From positions 1-36,961 of the forward strand of contig URLO01000016.1 in the NCBI GenBank assembly GCA_900548625.1: DNA of 36,961 nucleotides, read 5' to 3'. The position numbers were made by a program, and so were the translations under genes. Below, in pieces: positions 31,176-36,961 of the stretch. Within the stretch, counting starts at the first letter, position 1. Each line of letters starts with the position of its first letter. The notes under the pieces were generated by a model. That model ran no database searches and was not told where the DNA came from. It was given only the letters and a program-made list of their open reading frames with translations. The stretch is from an uncultured Eubacteriales bacterium. GTDB lineage: Bacteria; Bacillota; Clostridia; Oscillospirales; Oscillospiraceae.

Positions 31176-33890
31176 TTGGCCCAACTCAAACTCGTTTCAC
31201 CGCTGCTTTCCAACATGGAGATCGTGCAGTGCCTGAGTACCCGCGGCGGTACGTCCGTGTATATCATGCGGAGCACAAAGAGCGGCCAGACTTACATTCT
31301 CAAGCATATTTCCGTGCCGGAGTCCCAGACTCAGGTCGATGCGCTGATCTATACCGGCGCGGCTGCCTCGCCCGAGGAGGCGCAGAAATATTATGAGCAG
31401 GTCGTCGCGGATTATCAGAAGGAGCTGGAAACGCTCGAGGCACTTTCGAGCAGCCCCAACCTCGACTGCTACCGCAGCTATCAGATCGAGCCGAAGGAGG
31501 AGGTCGTCGGATACGACGTGTATCTGCTGGCCGAATTCCGCAAGACGCTGTCGGACTATCTCGGCGAAAACGCCATGACGCAGCTCACGGCGGTCAATCT
31601 GGGGATGGACCTTTGCAGCGCGCTGGTCGACCTGCGCGCGGCGGGCCTTGTCCACCGGGACGTCAAGCCGTCGAACATTTATCTGAGCGCGCAGGGGCAC
31701 TTTGTACTGGGTGACCTCGGGATCGCGAAGATCGACGAGCTGAAATACTGCTCGATGCCGGAGAATATGCTCAGCTCCTACTCCGCACCGGAGCTGTTCG
31801 ATCTGGTCGGCACCATCGACCCCACGACCGACATTTACTCTGCCGGCCTCATCCTCTACCGCATCTTCAACGGCAACCACGGCCCGTTTGAGGACGAGCA
31901 GACCACCGCGCGTGCGGCAGACAAGCGCCGCGTGACCGGCGAGGCGCTTCCTGCGCCGATGTACGCCGACTATGAGATGGCGGAGATCATCCTCAAGGCG
32001 TGCGCCTTCAAGCCCGAGGAGCGCTACGCAACGCCGGAGGACTTCCGGCAGGCGCTTGTCGATTACATGAAGCGCAACCAGCTGAGCGACACCCTGATCG
32101 TGCCGCCGCTTGTGGCGGATGACGAGCCGATCGACACGACGGAAACAGAGGAGGAGGTCGAGCCGGTACAGTTCGCCGACACGGAGAATATGTCGGAGGA
32201 CTTCAAACAGAGCTTCTCGCCGGACACCGATATGCTCAGCTCCATCATTGAGTCTGTCCACCAGAGCACGGACGCCGCGCCGGGGGCGCTGCTCAACTCG
32301 CTGGAGCCGAAGGAGGACGATGAGGCCGCACCGGAGGAGGAAAAGCCTTCCGGGAAGCAGAAGCGCCGCAAGCCGAAGAAAAAATGGCCGCTCATTGCAG
32401 TGGCTGCCGTACTCCTGCTCGCCATTGGCGCGGGCTGCTGGTACTATTTCTTCTATAAGCCCGCCACCATCCACATTGACGGCATCACCCTCGTTACGCG
32501 CGAGGCCAACGCCATCGCCGTCCGCATCGACACAAAGGAAGAAAGCGGCTCCTTTGACGTCACCTGCGCCGACGCCTACGGAAATCTCTCCCGCGCGGGC
32601 TTCGTGCAGGGGCAGGACGTTGTTTTCAATGAGCTGAATTCCGGCACGGAATACACCGTAAGCGTCGATCCGGCAAACGGTGAGCACCTGACCGGCAACT
32701 ACACCCTCCGCGTGACGACGGTTTCCGAGACGAACATTCTAAGCTTCAGCGCCACACCTGTCTCGGTCACGCAGGTCGAGCTGAACCTGACGCTGAACGG
32801 CCCCGATCCCGGGATCTGGTCTGTCCGCTACTACGCCGACGGCGTACCGGAAAAGATCGCGACATTCTCCGGCCACTCCACGACCATTGCCAATCTGGAA
32901 TCCGGAGCGGAGTATACCTTCGAGCTTCAGGAGCCGGAGGAAACGCACCTGCGCGGCACGCTGACCGCGACATATTCCACGGTCCCGACCGTTGATATTG
33001 TCGGCAGCCTTGCTGTTGCGGCGTCCAGCTCGTCCGTCATGCTGTCCTGGAACTATGAGGGCGACGCCCCCGAGAACTGGACAGTCACGATCGAAGGCCC
33101 CAACGGCTATACCGAAACACAGGTCGTCACCGCGCCGACCGCCACGTTTGAAGATCTCATCTCGGGTGAGGACTATGAGGTCACCATCTCCGCGCCCAAC
33201 ATGCTGCAAAGCTGCACCGCGACGGTCACGCCGCGCACGACCGAGCTGACCTCATTTGAGGGGGCGCTCGACGAGGAGACCGGCTGTGCCCGCCTCGATT
33301 GGACGTGCAAGGTCGATCCCGCAGAGGACAAGTGGCGCATCACCTATCAGCTCATGGATATTGACGGCGCAGAGCCGGTCAGCGTGGAGACGGACAAGGA
33401 ATCCTATATCTTCCCGGCGGATGCACTGCTCCCGAACGCAAACTATACCGTAACGCTGGAGCTTGTCAGCGGAGAAAAGCTGGAGGGCTTCCCCTCTGAG
33501 CTGGGACTCCAAAGCCCTGCGGCGGAAAAGCATACGATGAGCGTCTATCCGGGCCTGTTCCTCTGTCCGACGCAGGAGGACTGGACGATCCAGAACCTCG
33601 GCGCAGCGAGAGAGACCTTCGCGGCAAGTGAAAAGATCGCGTATGTGCTCGAAGCGACCTCGGACATTCCGAAGAACGACGGCTCTGTCAAGCTGCTCGC
33701 GATCGTCCGCAACGCCGACGGCAAGCTCATCGATTTTGACGAGCAGAGCGTTGTCTGGAATGATTTCTGGTCAAATAAGAAAGCAGTCTCCTCTTTCCCG
33801 CGCACACCGCAGACGGCCGGAGACTACACGCTGGAGATCTATGTAAACGGCAAGCTGCTCACGAGCATGACCTTCACGGTCAAGGCCTGA
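31176..33890 (+). CDS. Receptor-like Ser/Thr protein kinase with extracellular FN3-like repeats
   Basis: A 904-residue Hanks-type kinase. The cytoplasmic kinase domain (about 10-295) has GGTSVY in place of a typical Gly loop, YILKH (ATP-binding Lys), HRDVKPSN (His160-Arg161-Asp162), DLG for DFG, and SAPE. An acidic linker with a Lys/Arg-rich end (KQKRRKPKKK) leads to one membrane helix (about 404-427). Outside lie four fibronectin-III-like repeats of roughly 85-95 residues (starting near 433, 518, 608 and 693), then a different C-terminal beta-rich domain of about 120 residues. No PASTA repeats are seen. The start is TTG at 31176, nine bases after AAGGAGG; ATG at 31137 precedes that site. Confidence 0.9.
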   Translation: MAQLKLVSPLLSNMEIVQCLSTRGGTSVYIMRSTKSGQTYILKHISVPESQTQVDALIYTGAAASPEEAQKYYEQVVADYQKELETLEALSSSPNLDCYRSYQIEPKEEVVGYDVYLLAEFRKTLSDYLGENAMTQLTAVNLGMDLCSALVDLRAAGLVHRDVKPSNIYLSAQGHFVLGDLGIAKIDELKYCSMPENMLSSYSAPELFDLVGTIDPTTDIYSAGLILYRIFNGNHGPFEDEQTTARAADKRRVTGEALPAPMYADYEMAEIILKACAFKPEERYATPEDFRQALVDYMKRNQLSDTLIVPPLVADDEPIDTTETEEEVEPVQFADTENMSEDFKQSFSPDTDMLSSIIESVHQSTDAAPGALLNSLEPKEDDEAAPEEEKPSGKQKRRKPKKKWPLIAVAAVLLLAIGAGCWYYFFYKPATIHIDGITLVTREANAIAVRIDTKEESGSFDVTCADAYGNLSRAGFVQGQDVVFNELNSGTEYTVSVDPANGEHLTGNYTLRVTTVSETNILSFSATPVSVTQVELNLTLNGPDPGIWSVRYYADGVPEKIATFSGHSTTIANLESGAEYTFELQEPEETHLRGTLTATYSTVPTVDIVGSLAVAASSSSVMLSWNYEGDAPENWTVTIEGPNGYTETQVVTAPTATFEDLISGEDYEVTISAPNMLQSCTATVTPRTTELTSFEGALDEETGCARLDWTCKVDPAEDKWRITYQLMDIDGAEPVSVETDKESYIFPADALLPNANYTVTLELVSGEKLEGFPSELGLQSPAAEKHTMSVYPGLFLCPTQEDWTIQNLGAARETFAASEKIAYVLEATSDIPKNDGSVKLLAIVRNADGKLIDFDEQSVVWNDFWSNKKAVSSFPRTPQTAGDYTLEIYVNGKLLTSMTFTVKA

Positions 33891-33926
33891 TGCGCTTTTT
33901 GCACCGGAAACAAAAACACAAGAAAA

Positions 33927-33967
33927 GCCCCTGCTGCGGACGAGTTTCCGCGGCAGGGGCGATTTTT
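33927..33967. terminator. Bidirectional terminator between the Ser/Thr kinase and nadE
   Basis: GCCCCTGCTGCGG (33927-33939) pairs with CCGCGGCAGGGGC (33948-33960), one mismatch, followed on the plus strand by GATTTTT and on the minus strand by TTTTCTTG. The genes on both sides converge here. Confidence 0.88.
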
Positions 33968-33984
33968 ATGAAGTCTGCGGCAGA

Positions 33985-35898
33985 TTACGAAAGCCCGTCC
34001 AGCTCCGCCTGCCAGACGGCGGCGCAGGCGTCGCTCGGCATCCGCCAGTCACCGCGCGGGGAAAGCGTCACGGTGCCGATCTTCGGCCCGTCCGGGAGGC
34101 AGCTGCGCTTGAACTGCTGCTGGAAGAAGCGGCGGTAGAAGTTTTTCAGCCAGTGCAGCAGCACCTCGTTCGTGTAACGGCCCGCCATGGCCTGCTGGGC
34201 CAGACGGTAGATCTTTGCCGGAGAGAAGCCGAAGCGCAGCGCGTAATAAAGGTAGAAATCGTGCAGCTCATACGGCCCGACGAGGGATTCCGTTTCCTGT
34301 GCGATCTCGCCCGCCTCGTTTGCGGGCAGAAGCTCCGGGCTTACAGGCGTGTCAAGAATGTCGAGCAGGACGCTCCGCAGGCGCGGGCTTTCGGCGTGCT
34401 CGGCGGCAGTGCGGACGATGTGGCGCACGAGCGTCTTGGGGATGCCCGCGTTCACGCCGTACATGCTCATGTGGTCGCCGTTGTAGGTCGCCCAGCCGAG
34501 CGCAAGCTCGCTGAGGTCGCCCGTGCCGATCACAAGACCGCCCGTGCGGTTTGCGATGTCCATCAGCTCCAGCGTCCGGACGCGGGCCTGCGCGTTTTCA
34601 TATGTGACGTCCAGCACATCCTCGCTCTGACCGATGTCGGCAAAGTGGCTGCGGACTGTGTTGGCAATGGGGATCTCACGGAACGTGACCTTCAGCTCCT
34701 CGCACAGAAGCTCCGCGTTTGAGCGCGTGCGGTGCGTGGTGCCGAAGCACGGCATGGTGATCGCGAGAATATCGGACGCCGGACGTCCGAGACGCTCCAT
34801 GGCGCGCACGGCAGCCAGAAGCGCGAGCGAGCTGTCAAGTCCGCCGGATATGCCGATGACGGCGGTTTTTGCGTGGGCGTGCTCCAGACGCTTTGCAAGG
34901 CCGTCGGCCTGCATCTCCAGGATCAGCTCGCAGCGCTCCCCGCAGGCGTCATCGCCTGCGGGGATGAACGGCGTGGGGGAGATTCGGCGCGTCAAATCGA
35001 GCCGGTGCAGCGGCAGATCAAACTCCACGCTCGTGTAGCCGTCGCCGCTGACCGTGAAGCTCGTGTTGCGGCAGCGCTCAGCGCACACACGCCCGAGATC
35101 CAGCTCCGTACAGGCACAGCCGGCGCCGAAGGGCTTGCTTTCTGCGATCAGCGTGCCGTCCTCACCGATGAGATCGTGCGCGGAAAAGACCATATCCGTC
35201 GTCGATTCGCCGTGGCCGGCGCTTGCGTAGAGATATGCGCACAAAAGCCGCGCCGACTGCTGCGAGACGAGCGCGCGGCGATAGTCCGCCTTTCCGGCGA
35301 CCTCGTCGCTGGCGGAAAGATTGGCGATCACGGTCGCGCCCGCGAGCGCATGACCGGTGCTCGGCGGCAGGGGAGACCAGAGATCTTCGCAGATCTCTGC
35401 GGCCAGCACGAATTCCGGCATGCTCTTGCAGCGGAAAAGCAGCTTTGTACCGAACAGGGTGTCCTGCCCCGCAAAATGGACGGTGCGCAGGCCGTCCGGC
35501 GCGGGTGTAAAGTGACGGCGTTCATAAAACTCGCCGTAGTTCGGGATATACGTCTTTGGCACAAGACCGAGCAGCCGCCCGCGGAACAGGACGGCGGCAC
35601 AGTTATAGAGCTTTCCGTCGATGACGACGGGCAGGCCGACGAGCGTGAGAAGCTCCAGCTCCGCGCTGACCTCCAGCAGGGAGACAAGCGCGCGCTCGGC
35701 TGCTTTTTGCAGCGCCTGCTGCAAAAACAGGTCGCCGCAGGTGTAGCCGGTCAGCCCAAGCTCCGGGAACACGGCGAGCTGGACATCCTGCGCGGCTGCG
35801 CGGCGCATGGCCGCGGCGGTCTGCTCCGTGTTATAGACGCAGTCCGCGACGCGCAGCGCGGGAGAAAGCGCACAGGCCCTGACAAAACCGTGGATCAT
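33985..35898 (-). CDS. nadE: Glutamine-dependent NAD(+) synthetase
   Basis: Makes NAD from nicotinate adenine dinucleotide, ATP and ammonia released from glutamine by its own glutaminase. The 637 residues join an N-terminal nitrilase-fold amidase with the Glu46 (FPELGLTGY), Lys115 (PKTYIPNYGEFYE) and Cys170 (EICEDLW) triad to a C-terminal NadE domain with the PP-loop SGGLDSS (351-357), GTGDLSELALGW, and the late LLHWLKNFYRRFF. The length is typical of the two-domain form. ATG at 35898 follows AAAGGA. The gene is 52 bases downstream of a DeoR-type regulator on the same strand and may be co-transcribed. Confidence 0.97.
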   Translation of the reverse strand: MIHGFVRACALSPALRVADCVYNTEQTAAAMRRAAAQDVQLAVFPELGLTGYTCGDLFLQQALQKAAERALVSLLEVSAELELLTLVGLPVVIDGKLYNCAAVLFRGRLLGLVPKTYIPNYGEFYERRHFTPAPDGLRTVHFAGQDTLFGTKLLFRCKSMPEFVLAAEICEDLWSPLPPSTGHALAGATVIANLSASDEVAGKADYRRALVSQQSARLLCAYLYASAGHGESTTDMVFSAHDLIGEDGTLIAESKPFGAGCACTELDLGRVCAERCRNTSFTVSGDGYTSVEFDLPLHRLDLTRRISPTPFIPAGDDACGERCELILEMQADGLAKRLEHAHAKTAVIGISGGLDSSLALLAAVRAMERLGRPASDILAITMPCFGTTHRTRSNAELLCEELKVTFREIPIANTVRSHFADIGQSEDVLDVTYENAQARVRTLELMDIANRTGGLVIGTGDLSELALGWATYNGDHMSMYGVNAGIPKTLVRHIVRTAAEHAESPRLRSVLLDILDTPVSPELLPANEAGEIAQETESLVGPYELHDFYLYYALRFGFSPAKIYRLAQQAMAGRYTNEVLLHWLKNFYRRFFQQQFKRSCLPDGPKIGTVTLSPRGDWRMPSDACAAVWQAELDGLS

Positions 35899-35950
35899 AC
35901 AGCATCATCCTTTGCATTTATTCGTATTGATTTGCATTTGTTTTTGGGGA

Positions 35951-36721
35951 TCAGACAGCGCCCGGATACAGCACGCGCACGCCGGCCTTTTCAAAGACCT
36001 CCAGCCAGCGCTGCGGGGGCCGGGTGTTTGTCACCACAATGTCCATCTCGCGCAGCGGCGCGATCTCCACGAAGGAGACCTTGTCGAACTTCGTGCCGTC
36101 CAGCACCAGAATGCGCTGTCTTGCGGCGCGCAGCATCGACTGCTTGGTCTGCGCGTGAAACTCGCTCGAGTCCGTGATCCCGGCGTCGGGGTCGATGCCC
36201 TTGCAGGAGAGAATCGAGCGGTCAACATGGAAGGTGTTCAGCATTTTCTGCGTTTCGCCGCCGATCAGCGCGAGAGAGTCCGCTTTGAGCCGTCCGCCGG
36301 TCAGCATGATCGTCCAGCCCTCCACGTTGGCAAGCTCCATCACCAGCTCCACGGAGTTCGTAATGACGGTCAGGTCACGCTTTTCCTTGAGGCGCTTTGC
36401 AATGTAGAGCGAGGTGGAGCTGTCGTCCAGCATCAGATGGTCGCCGTCCTCCACGATGGCGCTGACGAGCTCGGCGATCTGATTCTTCGCCTCAACATTC
36501 GTCTTGTTGCGGATGGTGTAGGAGAGGTCCGTTTTGGTGCTGTTGCCGAGAATGGCGCCGCCGTATGTTTTCGTTGCGTAGCCCTCGCGTTCGAGCTTGT
36601 CGAGGTCGCGGCGGATGGTCTCCTCCGTGACGCCGTAGTGGGCGGCAAGCTCACTGACAAGCACGCGCTGCTCGGTACGCAGCTTTCCCAGAATTTCATT
36701 TTTTCGTTCGATCGCAAGCAT
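35951..36721 (-). CDS. DeoR/GlpR-family transcriptional regulator
   Basis: A 256-residue repressor-type regulator. The N-terminal DeoR winged helix (about 3-58) reads RKNEILGKLRTEQRVLVSELA (locator: RVLVSELAAHYGV) and ETIRRDLDKLEREG, followed by the family's KTYGGAIL. The C-terminal sensor domain resembles a sugar-phosphate isomerase fold: DDSSTSLYIAKRL, LTVITNSVELV, LTGGRLK and ILVLDGTKFDK. Such proteins usually sense a phosphorylated sugar intermediate; here no sugar gene is adjacent and nadE lies downstream, so the effector and targets are unknown. ATG at 36721 follows a weak AGGCGG. Confidence 0.93.
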   Translation of the reverse strand: MLAIERKNEILGKLRTEQRVLVSELAAHYGVTEETIRRDLDKLEREGYATKTYGGAILGNSTKTDLSYTIRNKTNVEAKNQIAELVSAIVEDGDHLMLDDSSTSLYIAKRLKEKRDLTVITNSVELVMELANVEGWTIMLTGGRLKADSLALIGGETQKMLNTFHVDRSILSCKGIDPDAGITDSSEFHAQTKQSMLRAARQRILVLDGTKFDKVSFVEIAPLREMDIVVTNTRPPQRWLEVFEKAGVRVLYPGAV

Positions 36722-36781
36722 CGTTCACACCGCCTGTTAGAAAAAATTGGAATACCACACAAAACAACATTTATACGAGGA

Positions 36782-36810
36782 ATTATAGCATGCCGATTGT
36801 CGGAAAGCAA
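36782..36810 (-). promoter_or_regulatory. Predicted promoter of the DeoR-family gene
   Basis: On the minus strand TTGCTT (36810-36805) and a perfect TATAAT (36787-36782) are spaced by 17 bases, about 60 bases before the start codon. Confidence 0.7.
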
Positions 36811-36835
36811 GCACGGCGCCCGGCAGACACAAAAA

Positions 36836-36865
36836 AAATGCCGCATCCATACGGACGCGGCATTT
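36836..36865. terminator. Hairpin with A/T-flanked stem, probable terminator
   Basis: AAATGCCGC (36836-36844) pairs with GCGGCATTT (36857-36865). On the minus strand it is followed by TTTTTTTTGTG, so it could end a leftward transcript entering from beyond the window, upstream of the DeoR-family promoter. Confidence 0.7.
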
Positions 36866-36866
36866 G

Positions 36867-36898
36867 GAGCTTGTCAAAAAAGCATTTTTGACAAGCTC
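36867..36898. repeat. Perfect 14-bp palindromic hairpin
   Basis: GAGCTTGTCAAAAA (36867-36880) and TTTTTGACAAGCTC (36885-36898) form a perfect inverted repeat around AGCA. The A/T tracts lie at the loop rather than after the stem, so it is not a classic terminator on either strand. Confidence 0.7.
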
Positions 36899-36942
36899 TC
36901 AAACGCGAACCGCGTGGCTGGGTTCGCGTTTGAAAAGGCTGC
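36899..36942. repeat. Copy 2 of the 35-nt hairpin repeat with AAAGGCTGC tail
   Basis: TCAAACGCGAACC (36899-36911) pairs perfectly with GGTTCGCGTTTGA (36921-36933) and is followed by AAAGGCTGC. It directly abuts the preceding palindrome. Related to 21977-22020. The remaining bases to the window end show no gene. Confidence 0.65.
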
Positions 36943-36961
36943 ACCCGGCTGCGCGCATAAT

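Overview
The window reads as a chromosomal segment of a GC-rich, anaerobic member of the Clostridia (Bacillota), most likely an Oscillospiraceae-type gut bacterium. This rests on the gene content: a pyruvate:ferredoxin oxidoreductase starting at TTG, a canonical CIRCE/HrcA operator on groESL, strong AGGAGG-type ribosome sites, several TTG/GTG starts, a YedF + DUF3343 pair, a cobalamin riboswitch and a MATE protein of clostridial type. No rRNA, tRNA, CRISPR array, transposase or phage gene was seen. Nothing in base composition suggests a recently transferred island.

Layout. 1-1331 (-): N-terminal part of nifJ, divergent from comM (1554-3074). thiI and pncC (3136-4783) follow. 4811-12341 is a cobalamin uptake and salvage operon: promoter, AdoCbl riboswitch and intrinsic terminator, then btuF-btuC-btuD-cobT-cobU-cobS-(short cobU paralogue)-cobC-(TIM-barrel protein). 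From cobU on, each gene overlaps its predecessor. A 106-nt near-palindrome separates this operon from the convergent hisJ-like PHP phosphatase gene (12472-13257, -). 13402-15910 (-) is a five-gene unit: nfeD, SPFH protein, DUF6440, yedF, DUF3343. 16068-18198 (+): an rlmL-like methyltransferase and a diacylglycerol-kinase-like lipid kinase. 18195-20266: CIRCE-controlled groES-groEL. 20608-21969: MATE transporter. 22290-27706: five-gene oligopeptide-type ABC transporter. 27853-29552: OmpR-type response regulator and a short-loop sensor kinase. 29628-30914 (-) and 31176-33890 (+) are divergent genes for a zinc-ribbon/Big2 membrane protein and a receptor-like Ser/Thr kinase with FN3-like repeats. 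33985-36721 (-): a DeoR-family regulator followed by glutamine-dependent nadE. The right edge holds a cluster of three hairpins.

How the parts fit. The B12 genes import corrinoids and rebuild the nucleotide loop; no corrin-ring synthesis genes are visible, so within this window it is a salvage pathway under riboswitch control. The two less ordinary members are a P-loop-degenerate short CobU paralogue and a TIM-barrel protein of unknown substrate. The Ser/Thr kinase and zinc-ribbon/Big2 pair, transcribed divergently around a short palindrome, looks like an envelope-sensing module.

The most unexpected non-coding signal is a 35-nt hairpin repeat present twice (21977-22011 and 36899-36933). Two stem base pairs change in a compensatory way between the copies, and both copies are followed by the same AAAGGCYGC tail. 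This points to a dispersed structured repeat family.
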